Assembly (NCBI GenBank): GCA_000328365.1
Contig: KB297016.1
Location: 7,898-71,897, forward strand
Length of the DNA: 64,000 bases
Origin: Capitella teleta
Lineage: Eukaryota > Annelida > Polychaeta > Capitellidae
Direction of reading: 5' to 3'
This document shows, piece by piece, positions 1 to 10,837 of the stretch. The notes under the pieces were generated by a model, which saw nothing but the letters and a program-made list of their open reading frames with translations, made no database searches and was not told the DNA's origin. The position numbers and the translations under genes were made by a program. Positions within the stretch are counted from its first letter, which is position 1. Every line of letters starts with the position of its first letter.

Positions 1-1017
1 ACAGCAGGCACACGGGTCATATACCACGGCGGCGAAGGTAACTACAGGCATGTAAGAAGTTAAAAGTTAAGAGAATTTTTAAGTCTCGAATCACTGAAAT
101 CACTGGCGCAATGCCTGTCTCTTTGACTTCACAACACTTACTCCCCAAGATGACATGTAATTAAGCCCTCCGCGGGCTATGATAACAAGCGGGCACCAAC
201 AGCAGAGCACACACCTTGGCGATGATATAAATCCATATTTGTTCAACCAGGTACAACAGTTCAATGCTCTGCAATGCATCAGGCTGTGGTGAACATGGGG
301 GTTCTAGGCCGCGAAATTCGACCCCTCATGAGGCATGATTTGGAGGTACGGCTCACCCAACCCATTGCCCCAGGTATCAAAATCGCATCCTTTGCTGTAG
401 TGCGCTGTACAATATATCCGGGGTTTTGCCGTGGAGCCTCACATATGATTAATCCCAGAGATATGATAAGATATAGATAAAGTATTCTATTGTAATTTTG
501 GCCTCGCGGGTGGATTAAGTCATCCGGATGCGTTAGATTGTTGAGTTACTTTACAATAGTAAGTTTCACATGTTATCCTGTTTGATTAGATTGTTGAGTC
601 AAAGGAAATAATCTCTAAATATCGCGAGATATCGTGAAATATCGCGAGTTATTCACTCAACTCTCATCCTCAAGTCTCATGAAAATAAAGAATTATTCAT
701 ATAATTATTCATGAACTAATATTTTTTTTATCTGGGTCATTTCTAGAAGTCTTGCTTTCAGGCAGTTTCTATAGACTTATTGAGCAATTCATATGTTGCA
801 AATCGTTTCAATAGGCTAGATTTTTATATTCAATAAAACATACAATATCCGAATCCGATGGTTAAATTCCCGGATATCGTTGACGACTCGGATACCCAGA
901 TATATCGGGTTTCGGATTCTGATATCAGCGCTGTCGCGCATCCCTACTTCTCAATATATATATGACAAAAGCCCCGTAGGCCTACATGCTAAACTCGACG
1001 TTAACAAAGATGAATGA
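1..1017. other. Intronic sequence of the transporter gene; old repeat debris
   Basis: No coding exon is recognisable. About 85-130 resembles 44811-44855 (shared words such as CTGTCTCTTTGACT), indicating an interspersed repeat. A degraded piece of the SINE 3' body (CACCCAACCCATT near 355) is also present. The rest is AT-rich unique-looking sequence. Confidence 0.5.
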
Positions 1018-1745
1018 ACTTACGAGCAAGGATGCCGAAAGAGAAAAACAGAAAGCCATACGATGTCGCCATGGAAGCTAGTGCATTGCCGAGGGTCGAT
1101 AGCAACACCCCAAAAATCGCCACCGGACGACATCCATACCGTGCGATAAATGGGCTGGTGACGGCACCTAGATAAGACAAATACACGTTCAATTACGCAA
1201 TAGCAAATAAAGAGTGAATACTATTTACCTGTAAGGAATAGTATGCACGTTCTCACTGCTCCCATCAAACCAAGGACAGCTTGCGGCAATTGATAGTAAT
1301 CAATGAAAGCGTCCAAAAACACACCGAAGGAGAGGTTGTTGATGGGGAAGCCCATGATGACGAAGGCCGCCGCCACTAGGATGACCCAACTGTAGCCCTC
1401 GTCGACAGGGCCCACCTCCCCCTCCTCCTCTGCACCGTCAACACTGACATCAGCTGCTCCGCCCTGGCTGTCATCGGCGTCCTTGCCGACGGATGACCCG
1501 CATGACTCAAGGTCACTGCGTCCGTCCTCACTCGCTCCGCGTGAAGATGCCGTCGCCTTTTCATGTGGCTTATTCACAACACTGTGTCTGTCCAAATCCG
1601 TTTTGCTTTCGTTCAAACACGGTTCCTGTTCGCCATTAGCGAGAGTGTTCTCGAACTTCTTGTCTTCTGACATCGTGTGCTCAATGCGAAGTACATGTTC
1701 TAACTTATGCGGGCTTTTTTTTTCTTTTCTGCTGAGCGAATTCAT
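1018..1745 (-). CDS. SLC16-like monocarboxylate transporter, first two coding exons (partial)
   Basis: The start of a major-facilitator carrier of the monocarboxylate transporter (SLC16) type, expected to move small acids across the plasma membrane. Coding exon 1 is 1229-1745 and exon 2 is 1024-1167; the join is phase 1 with donor gtaaat and acceptor tatctag. After an acidic, Ser-rich cytoplasmic tail of about 115 residues comes the family motif DEGYSW at the mouth of TM1, then a hydrophobic stretch containing FGVFLDAF. Exon 2 gives TM2/TM3 with the loop ARYGCRPVAIFG, typical of MCTs. Exon 2 ends at a good donor (CTC|gtaagt). No further exon is visible down to position 1, so the gene runs off the left edge. 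Substrate cannot be predicted. The transporter family is secure; the exact subfamily is not. Confidence 0.85.
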
Positions 1746-2454
1746 TGAAAATATCAGATTGCCATTGAGTGAATATTCATGAGTTGCACTTCTTAATCGA
1801 TATGCTTCTCTGTAATGCTGGTGTTTATGGAATCATTGACCTAATTAAAGCGTCTCGTCGCCTCGTCTGTCACAATTAAAAATGAATAAATAATAATATT
1901 GAAATATAAGGGACGCGCAGTCCACACTATATAATAATAAGCCTATATACACCAATGATTAATCATAATTATATGCTTATTAAAGTACAAAATAATGACT
2001 GCCTCATGCTCGAAAAAAAGTCCTCCTTATCTTGGCCTATAATTATCACTTTGGTTTTTTAATTTTTTATGAGGAGTTAATTTGTTCTCTGTGTTCTTGT
2101 GGTCTTTTTTTTTTTTTTTTTTTAAACCGTACACCACTTAATTCTGGCGCTGTATAATATTTGAACCTGCATGCGACTCTTCGTCTTATCGAGTTTCAAA
2201 GGAAATTGACAATCGACAATTATAAACAGGACGACTGACTGCAGTTGACTTACCACCGAAAACCGACGATAGGCAGCTGCGGAAATGTGAATACGCGTAG
2301 TATCAATCGGGGCCGATACGCTAGAATTGTACATGCAAGGGTGCAATTTTTTTCCCCAGATTAAGGTAGAATATCCCTTATTCCGCGAGCTACTTGTCTT
2401 ATTCGACTGGAGCTTCTTTTCTACTCAATGCTCTACAATACCTTCTTGAAATCA

Positions 2455-2520
2455 TGAGGCATGATGAGGTTTAACGACTCCACCCAACCCATTCGGGTCA
2501 TACGGGCGCCAGAACGTCGA
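2455..2520 (-). mobile_element. Fragment of the tRNA-derived SINE (3' body only)
   Basis: On the minus strand this matches the last part of the SINE body seen intact at 62319-62660: the words TTCTGGCGCCCGTAT and GGGTTGGGTGGAG are shared. The tRNA-like head is missing, so it is a truncated or decayed copy. Confidence 0.65.
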
Positions 2521-2883
2521 CTCACAGGCACGTTTGTGGGTTCGCCACAAATCATTAGAGTGAAGTTCTTCATTTAACCAAAATAGCATCAGCATATTTA
2601 ACGCACATTATAGAAATAATGCTCTAACAGTGCACAACTGGATACACCAATAGTCTAATACTGTCTCACTTCTATATCCCTTCTGGTCATTAAATATCAA
2701 CAAACATTGAAGAAAAAAAAGACAATTCTATTGAGAACTGTTAAAAGTTTTATCGTATTGTTATTTCATTTTCCAGAAAAGAACATAATATGTTGCTCTG
2801 CATCAGGGAGCTTAGATGTGTAACAAGGAGGCGCCTTAACTCTCAGTGAGCATAGCGTGGAGTGAATCCACGCCCAGAGCCGT

Positions 2884-2945
2884 TATGGTTTTAAGCAAGA
2901 GACTCGAATCTGTTACAGATTCGAGTCTCTTGCTTATAACCATTC
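2884..2945. repeat. Near-perfect palindrome (about 27-bp arms)
   Basis: The arms AAGCAAGAGACTCGAATC and GATTCGAGTCTCTTGCTT, extended to TGT and ACA at the centre, are perfectly complementary over 21 bp around a single central T. Pairing continues outward (GGTT/AACC, ATGG/CCAT) after a short mismatch. It lies in intergenic DNA between the transporter and DNAJA2. A second smaller hairpin (GCGTGGA/TCCACGC) lies just to the left at about 2855-2873. Confidence 0.85.
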
Positions 2946-4772
2946 TTACTGTGAGCAGCCACCAAATAAAATACAACGCCCTTCCCTTTCAATAATAAAG
3001 GAGTCATGAAATATTAGAGATTTAGAGTAGATGCTGAGCCCCTTCCTTCACACGATGTCGAATGTTCTTCCAATGATTCTGCTGCTATGTCTTCAAATAT
3101 TGAAATGATTTGCGTATATACATATGTATTGCTGGTTTCGTTATTTTCAAACTTAAAAATCTATTCAGTGCATTGCATGGTGAGAGCACCGACACGTGCA
3201 ATGCACACTACTGTATGCAACCGTTGCCAAATCCCAGTCGTGAACTCAAGCTTCGTATGGGCAGGCGAGGGCGCGTGGTTGTAACTACATGTAATTAATA
3301 TGATGTCCTTATTGATGTGATGGTAGGTGGTGATCACAGTCGGAGTCACGATAAGGTAATCAAGTAAAGAAAAGTTTTATAGGCACAGATATACATCACG
3401 CATGCGCGTTGAGAATAGCGGCAGGTTGCTTGTCTTGAGTCAATAACTGAATAAGCCACATTCTCTTTAGTTGACAACCCTGCATGTACTATGTATGATC
3501 AAGGTACAAGGTTGAATACCATTCCTCAGCTTCCTAAACAGTTCATTAAAAATATTGTCAGTATACCTAAATTGTTCGCTAAATTAATGCTCGCTTGTCA
3601 ATTTTTTCAAATTGGGTGCCAATGCATTGTCCACATTTTATTCTTATTCCTATTGCAAGCTTAGATTCCTGCAATATGATGCAGACTGCAGGAGCTTTGT
3701 TAATACTATCAATTTGATGCATAGTTCGAATTGTACGATTCAAACCTATATTTTATAGCCGTTACAGTTGCGTATGAACGGCAAAGACTCGAGGACCAGG
3801 GAATTTTCAATACTCAACTACCGGTAATGTAAAGAAATACTACATGTTGTACCATTCACAGGTGCTCATAATGTTAGAACACTCGAGTATTGTGAGATGC
3901 ACATTCGGATAATATACAATTGTAATTAAATTTAAGTGGCATTGATTTCTATATAGTAAATCAATTACCTGTGTACAACAGCACCCATTCAGAGGGATCG
4001 AGGTATATTGTACAGGTACCAAAATAATACTGAATTTCTGACCACTGCACAGTATAAATATTCTTCGCAGGGGCAGAATTCTTTTTTCCAACCATATTAT
4101 ATTAATTTAAACAAATACTACAGATTTCTAGCTCACGAAAATGCAGAAATTGTCTATTTGTGATTATAATTGACTCCATTGATGATTAGATGACTAACAA
4201 TACCAAAGTTGGAATAACGATTAATAGCTCTTGAGTAAAACAGCTGGGGAATCTTTTGGCACAAGGTCTATCGTTGGAGAGTTTTTATATGTTGTTACTG
4301 TCGGCATATCACAACACATATCCAAAAATTAGCTCATTTTTTTCCCTTGCATGATGGACATCCGCCAATTGATGATTCTTCTAAAAAATTCACTTCTACA
4401 TAAATTAAATAAGCACATCACAAAAATACACTCAACTTGGTCATCAGTAAATCACGATCTCATAAAGAATAAAAACTCAGAAATATTTGAGATGCAAACT
4501 GTTATTTAATAGAGAAACTGATCAATCTTGGATACTCGACAAATCATAACCAGAATATCAAGACTTTCATGACAAGTAAAACCTCTCAATACATAAGTCA
4601 GTCCCACCCTCCCTGACGTAAAAAAAAAATAAAACACGCCCACTAATAAATACACAAAGAAACATGTTAGCATCAGAGAACTCGGTGGAAATATCGCCCT
4701 CCCTCCCAATAGAAAAAAAAAAAAAAAACTAGTAGTGAGCCCCTTGTTGTTTTTTGTGAATGTTGATTCAAC

Positions 4773-7468
4773 CTATTGACTGGCGCATTGCACCCTACGA
4801 ACCCCTGGGTCCTCTTCATCACTGTCATCATGATATGCCTCCCTACGGTTCCCCCCGTGGCTGTTCCTATGAGCCTCATATTCCTCCAAATTGACCTCAT
4901 CGACATTCTCTCCCTCGGGCACTTGCACTTGTTCCCTGGGCGGCAAGAGAGCTTCCAGTGACTGTGTGAGTAAAGTTGAAATACATAATTCTGTTTTATT
5001 GTGAATTCCACGCACCTTAACTTGCGCTTCAGTTATGAAGCCTGTTTCCGGGAATGTGACGTCAAATTTGACGAACAGGTTTCCCTTCTCGAAGGGATTC
5101 CTGTAATGCGGCATTCCCTCGCTTGGTACACATTTCACTCCACCTGTCAATACATCAATCAATCAGTTCATAAACACATCCACATCCAGTCATACCGGGC
5201 TCTATGACGTTGCCGGGGGGGTTCTTAACGACCAGATTACGTCCGTCCAATTGTTGGATGGAAAATTCAAAACCACACAATGCTTCAGTGATTCCTATTT
5301 TGTGCGTGCACACGAGATTGTCCCCTTTGCGACTAAATAGGTCGTGTTCGATTTGGTGGAGAACAATAATCACATCACCAGGTTCAACTCCAGGCTAAAA
5401 ACAAACCAAAATGACGTCAGAGATTGGCTTTTTGTAACGAGGGGGAGGAAATACTGACCTGTTGGTGACCTTCACCTCTGAATGGGATCTTCTGGCCGTC
5501 TTGCATTCCTTTGTCAACATTTACCTCCAGAATTTTCACCTCCGAGACTGTTTTTGTTCCTTTGCAAGCCTTACAGCGATCTCTTTCATTGATCATCTCT
5601 CCTGCGAATCATCGACATTAGGTCAAAGGTCACAGTGAGTACAGCGCTAGTACCTTCTCCTCTGCAGTCTGGGCAGACGCTCTGCATCTGCTGAACCATG
5701 CCAGGGCCCAGCTGCCGCATGGTGATCTTGATGCCGCGCCCACTGCAAGTCCTGCAGGGCTGCATGGCGCCTGCCTTGCCGCCCACTCCTTGGCACTTGG
5801 TGCAAATAATTGACTTACTCAGCTTCATTTTGGCTACTTTGCCATTGTAAAGGTCCTCCAACGTCACTCTGTGGTTGAGAGCGTTCAAAAAATGAACAAA
5901 ATGACAGCCAAAATAACCAACTTGAGCTGATGCACTGTGTCCTCTCCTTTCCTCTTCCGAGGCCTTCCCCCCATTCCCCCCATACCTCCCATACCGCCCA
6001 TACCACCCATGCCGCCAAAACCTCCAAAGGGACCTCCGAATAAGCCCCCGAAGAGCCCTTCGAACATGTCCCCGGGAAAGCCGCCAGCCCCCCCTGCCCC
6101 TTCCTTGAGTCCTTGCAGTCCATGCCGATCGTATATTTCTTTCTTTTCTGGATTTGACAGCACCTCGTAGGCAAAGCTTATTTCTTTGAAGTGGTCACCG
6201 GCTTCTGGGTTCTTGTCCGGATGGAATTCTTTCGCCAATCTGTGGTACGCCTGAATGGAGTGAAACAGAAATTGCTTTTAATAAAATCCTCAAGTTTGTG
6301 TCTTGTTAACTTAAGGCTACCGGTCTTTACTGCTGCAGGCAGAGCATGGCTTTAGCGCTCACAGCGTGTGCATGCTCCCGTGTTAGGGTATAACTATCCA
6401 TGTCCCTTATCCGTGTCCAATGGATAGCAGTAACACAGATATCCATTATACGTGTATCGTGTTAAAGCACTATTCACACAGACTTAGGAAGAATTCAAGA
6501 GGCAGTGTCAGCTTGATCAGGTACGAGAGGAGCTACCATTCAAGGTGAGGACACTCATGTGTGACGCAAGTGAGAATGAGGTTAGTGAATAGAGTTTTGA
6601 CTAGAGCGCCGCAGAAGCCAAAGACACCCCGCCGCTCCATGGCTCGATCCCTAACCCTGGATCATCAATAATGTGTATTTGGTAAGAATAATGTGGTTTG
6701 TTCGTGTTGAGGAATTATTTCAGCGTATGTAGTGTGTATTGTGCTGTAAGGTTTGTTTCTACGTAGTAATACAACAATGGTGGATTATCGTTGATTCAAT
6801 GTTTGTTCAACGTGAAACTATTAATTTAGTTGGATTACGACTTTCCCAAGGATATTCGTGTGCAAAGTGAAAGTATTAGTAAGCTTTATTACATGCATAT
6901 ATAGTTATGAGGTACGTCTGTTGTCTTTCATTCTTGATTAGCTTGCTAATATGAGATTTGGTGGTCCGGGTTAATTCGGCAAGTGAACCCCTACTTAAAG
7001 ATGAGTTCAACTACTAAGTACTTCTACTAGCTTCTCGAGTACTAGACACTAGACCACTCAGACACTCGGCTTTGAGGGAGAGAAAATAATCAATTGAATA
7101 AGAACACGGCGAAATCTCAGACCAGGAAGAGAAGAGAAAGACGGAAGGAGGGAGGAAGTAACATACGATATTTTACTTATTTTCAGTTTCCGAGAATGAG
7201 ATTCGATCGCGCACAGACAGTGAGACACATGACGCATCAATTTAATACTTTGTGACTATGGAAAAATGAGTGCCGAGAAAAAACGTGGGTGATTATCAAT
7301 GCAACATCCTAGCGAAGAACGCATCGCATCAACCTGTTGAGTTATCAATTGATAGAACACACAATTTAACACCTGAATCTCAATTTTTACGCTACTTACT
7401 CGCTTAATTTCGCCACTGTTGGCATTTTTCGAGACTCCAAGGATCTCATAGAGGTTCGGTTCGGCCAT
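4773..7468 (-). CDS. DNAJA2: DNAJA2-type Hsp40 co-chaperone
   Basis: A cytosolic type I J-protein that stimulates Hsp70 ATPase and delivers unfolded clients. Seven coding exons: 7400-7468, 5922-6250, 5654-5868, 5459-5601, 5196-5394, 5016-5143, 4773-4961. All junctions are GT-AG and in frame, giving 423 aa (human DNAJA2 is 412). The J domain carries HPD at residues 33-35. A Gly/Phe-rich linker contains GGM triplets. Next come four CxxCxGxG-type zinc repeats ([32 protein letters not shown]), then the substrate-binding beta domains with [12 protein letters not shown]. The C-terminus [11 protein letters not shown]...VQCASQ matches DNAJA2 and ends in a CaaX box (Cys420) for farnesylation. An upstream in-frame ATG at 7525 exists; the start at 7468 is chosen because [11 protein letters not shown] fits the family. 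It is a single complete gene with a 1.1-kb first intron. Confidence 0.97.
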
Positions 7469-8894
7469 TTTGCTGGAAATGCGAAATGCGTCACATCCGC
7501 TCGACATCTCCGTCTGGCGGCGCAAATCAGAACTAAAATTTTCCCGCGGTTTCGTTTTCTTCTTTTTTTCTTTTTTTTTTTTTCTTCAATATTTTACCCC
7601 AACTCGCTCTCTTGAGTCTAGAAACATCGATCTCGTAATCTTCAAATTTAGTTAACAAGCCATTACAGATGATATTAATTTGAGAATTTCTCCGAATCAA
7701 TTGTTGCTCAAAGTTAGTATAAAGTTAGTACAAAGTTAGTATTTTTTTTTCTTTCTTCTTCTTCTTATAAATGTGCAAACTCATTTGCGAAAATAAATGA
7801 TATATATATAAAGACCATAGTTTGTGTGAGGGTAGTTTTTTTTTGTTTTTTTGTTTTGTTTTTGTTTTGTTTTTTTTGTTTTGTTTTTTCACCTTCGATT
7901 AAGTGTTGCTACTCGCCAAAGGCATATCGTGGAGTCATGGCACGATGTCATCTCGCTAATACATAGTATAGTGTGCATGTATATACAAATATTAAGACTC
8001 GAATGTTGCACGTTGATGAAATGGTCAATCTTAAGATGGACATAGTAGAAAATGGAATATGATATTTAATAGTCGGCCTAATATAAACATAGCCGTCAAT
8101 AGATTTAATGGGAAATAACGAGCACATCGCGGCGTGATATTTTATTTTATTGACAGAGATGTTATGCATTCATTTCTATGAGTAATGATGATGTATGAGG
8201 AATTATTAATGCAGTAACTTTTACTCTCCTTGTATCGATCTCTACTACTCATTCAGTTGTTCCATAGTTATGCAGGATGTCAACTGTCGAGAGAAAAACA
8301 AAAGTTGTCAGTCAACTTTCATTGCAAATTGATTTCCATTGAATTGAACGTTTCTACCAACAAATTAGCTATGAACGGAATTCAACCGAATATCGTTTCA
8401 TTGAATATTGATAGTGGCTCCATCATTATAAATTAAAGCAATTTTGAAACACATATCAACTGATGCGAAATGAGGTAAACTTTGCAGTTGGTTAATTGGT
8501 TTATTACCAGTTTTATTTTGATATTCCTTAGCTATCTTTTGTTTATTGCAGTATTGATTACTCTTGAATTTACACGAATATATGTATTCAATTATGACCC
8601 ACAGGAATGCAATAGATTTTATTCTCCATAAGCACCCAGTGCTTGAAGCACCCAGTGCTTGAAGCACTCATTGCTCGAAGCACTCATTGCTCGAAGCACT
8701 CATTGCTCGAATTCGAAAGAATTTGACTCACCAGCGAATTAAGTTGCCGACTCTGGCAAACACTTCCGCCGTCTTTGTTGGTGGCGACAGAAAATTAGCC
8801 AATGTGTTCAAATCACTTGAATAAGACTTAGCATTATGAATGGAAACTCGTTTATTCAACTGCACGTACTCCTTGTCATATGACTTGATTATCG
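7469..8894. other. Gene-free stretch between DNAJA2 and the secreted-protein gene
   Basis: Contains the DNAJA2 upstream region (with T-rich tracts at 7558-7585 and 7837-7890), the 16-bp tandem repeat, and otherwise AT-rich sequence with no supported exon on either strand. Confidence 0.5.
8632..8711. repeat. 16-bp tandem repeat, five copies
   Basis: Five head-to-tail units of AGCACYCAKTGCTYGA. The first two read AGCACCCAGTGCTTGA and the last three AGCACTCATTGCTCGA. Each unit is itself a weak palindrome (AGCAC...GTGCT in the first two). It lies about 180 bp beyond the stop codon of the small secreted-protein gene, within or just past its 3' UTR. Confidence 0.9.
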
Positions 8895-9908
8895 TTACAA
8901 CTCCTTGGCGTCGTCGTCATTGAATCCAGCATCTTCGAGCTCATCACTTACGATGAGGATCGCCCCAGCTTCGTGTGATCGGGATGGTTCGGCCATCATG
9001 GATCTCAATTCGTGATCGAAGGATACCCACTGAGTTCTGGTTAATTTCTGCAGTGAGTCGAAATCTCGGTGGAGAAGGGTTTCAAATTTCACTGTTGTCT
9101 CTGTTGGAGAATTATTGCGAATTAAATTTTATAATTCTTTATTCTCGTACGTAGCATTATAGCGAAGATACTCCATTTAAATGGAGTATAATAATAGCTT
9201 ACCGGTGATACGGTCGGTTTGTACTTCGTTGTTTATCTCCTCTGTTTGTATGGCTGTAATGCAATAATTAATTTTGTAATAAATTTAGAAATCAAATAAT
9301 GCAGTTTTTTTTTCTCCATTTTTTCATTTTTTCATTTTTTCATTTTTAGATATATATATATATTTTTTTTTTTTTTTCAACTAATATCGCCGCGTTATGA
9401 TTATGTGATACAACATAATCACAATTAGACATTTTTAACACCTGTGTATGTTCCTTTTTTTATTGTTCGTTTTGTTCCGTTGTTCATTACAATTAAAATA
9501 ATTTTATTAAATCACAATTGAAATCATTTTCGTGTGAAAAAAAAATCACTTTCTATGAATACAATTTAGTTTCTTTCTGTTGAAACTGTCAATAGCGTAC
9601 ACAATTTTCTTAAATTTATCATCCCATACGCTCTCTGAAAATAACTGCTGATTATACTTTATATCAAATAAATATTTATCACAATGAGCGGGTGAATGTC
9701 ATTACGGTAAGCACGAAGCTAAATTGTTAGCACAAAAATGAATTAAGCGTTTAATTCACGCGAGAAAGAGATGCCATGCGCAACACATCTATAAAATTTA
9801 TAGTTATAAATATCAAAAGTTATGGTTGTTAATTCATAATAATTCATCCCAGCTCAACTCACCTCCAACGCAAAGAGCGGCCAGGATTACCAATCTTAGA
9901 AAATCCAT
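8895..9908 (-). CDS. Small secreted protein, unrecognised (100 aa)
   Basis: Not recognised. Three exons join in frame with GT-AG junctions: 9863-9908, 9203-9253, 8895-9100, giving 100 aa. The first exon is a textbook signal peptide, MDFLRLVILAALCVGA, with likely cleavage near residue 16. The predicted mature part has no cysteine, is rich in acidic residues, and contains a Thr/Glu-rich N-terminal piece, a central LHRDFDSLQKLTRTQWVSF segment likely to be helical, and an acidic tail EDAGFNDDDAKEL. A TATA-like box lies 43-52 bp upstream of the ATG. There are no paired basic residues marking a neuropeptide precursor and no known fold is evident. Signal-peptide placement, phase agreement over two introns and the promoter element together argue for a real gene. 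The AKEL end is not a proper KDEL signal. Confidence 0.8.
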
Positions 9909-9950
9909 TTTTGTTCAAGATGTCGACTTGTGAATGAAGTTCAACGAGCA

Positions 9951-9960
9951 GATATATAAA
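9951..9960 (-). promoter_or_regulatory. TATA box of the small secreted-protein gene
   Basis: The minus strand reads TTTATATATC 43-52 bp upstream of the signal-peptide ATG at 9908. This is the right distance for a short 5' UTR transcript initiated about 25-30 bp below the TATA element. Confidence 0.6.
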
Positions 9961-10837
9961 AACAATATTCCCAGCACAGCCCCACGTTTTAAGATGCACC
10001 TAACATAATATACACGTGTACTTCAATCATTATGTCACTGAAATTTGAATTGATTTGTTCTGTGCATAATTTATTCAGAATAATGTGGCCATGTATGCAA
10101 AGTGTGTTGTAATTATATTATTATAATGTATACACTATTTTAATGGCCTCGTGATTATTCCCAAATTATTATAATAATAATGCTAATTTTTAATGCGGTG
10201 AAACTTTTTGTTGTAACATTACATGTACATATTCAATTGATCATCCCATACTTTAATTTAAAGGGTTATCATAATAATTATAACTCTTTAAAAACAAAAA
10301 CATACGCAAGTTATTGCATGACCGTTGAATAAACATGTAGAATATGTATCAGTTATCCATTAATTTTTCAAGCATCTACAACTAATAGAAATGTTTATTT
10401 TGTCATGGATTTTACTTAATTACGAGCGTACATGTAATGATGTAAGAACTTTTGAATTAGCATGCAATGATCTAAATCACCAGAATGGTGAGTAATTCAA
10501 TGAATTCAATCACTTAATGAAGTAATCGCTCGAACTGAATATAAATTTTTTTAAATTTAGAATTAATGGAAGAACACGTACAAATGGCTGATATTCTACA
10601 TGTACAGCGGATAAATAAATCATAACGTATAAAAGGACGTTATGATTTTTTCAACCGTGATTGTTTTCTACTCTAAATAATCAGTGATCATGTGACGCAC
10701 TTCTACTATCTGTCAAAATCCTTAAAAATCAAAGTTCGATACGTCTTTTTTATCTATGAAACAATCAGCATAAGACACTTTGTTGTCGCAATCAGAACTT
10801 GATTTATCACTTCATCAGCTGAATCACTTCAATCGAC
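9961..10837. other. Divergent intergenic region, secreted-protein gene / PEPD
   Basis: About 0.9 kb separates two genes transcribed away from each other. It is AT-rich and holds the two TATA-type elements listed separately. No exon is seen. Confidence 0.5.
10618..10647. promoter_or_regulatory. Palindrome with a TATAAAAGG box in its loop, upstream of PEPD
   Basis: AATCATAACGT and ACGTTATGATT are perfect 11-bp inverted repeats separated by 8 bp. The plus-strand sequence across the left arm end and loop is TATAAAAGG (10628-10636), a consensus TATA box about 200 bp before the PEPD start codon. A core promoter role is inferred; no initiation site can be shown. Confidence 0.45.

Larger units (their letters stand above)
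1746..4772. other. Intergenic region between transporter and DNAJA2
   Basis: Apart from the SINE fragment and the palindromes, this 3-kb stretch shows no convincing gene. It is AT-rich with poly-T runs (2106-2123). The transporter's 5' UTR and promoter should lie just above 1746, and the DNAJA2 3' UTR extends below 4773, but their limits cannot be set from sequence alone. Confidence 0.5.

Noticed and set aside
5937-6170. Plus-strand proline-rich open frame
   Set aside because: It is the antisense shadow of the Gly/Met-rich linker of DNAJA2, whose exons join perfectly on the minus strand.
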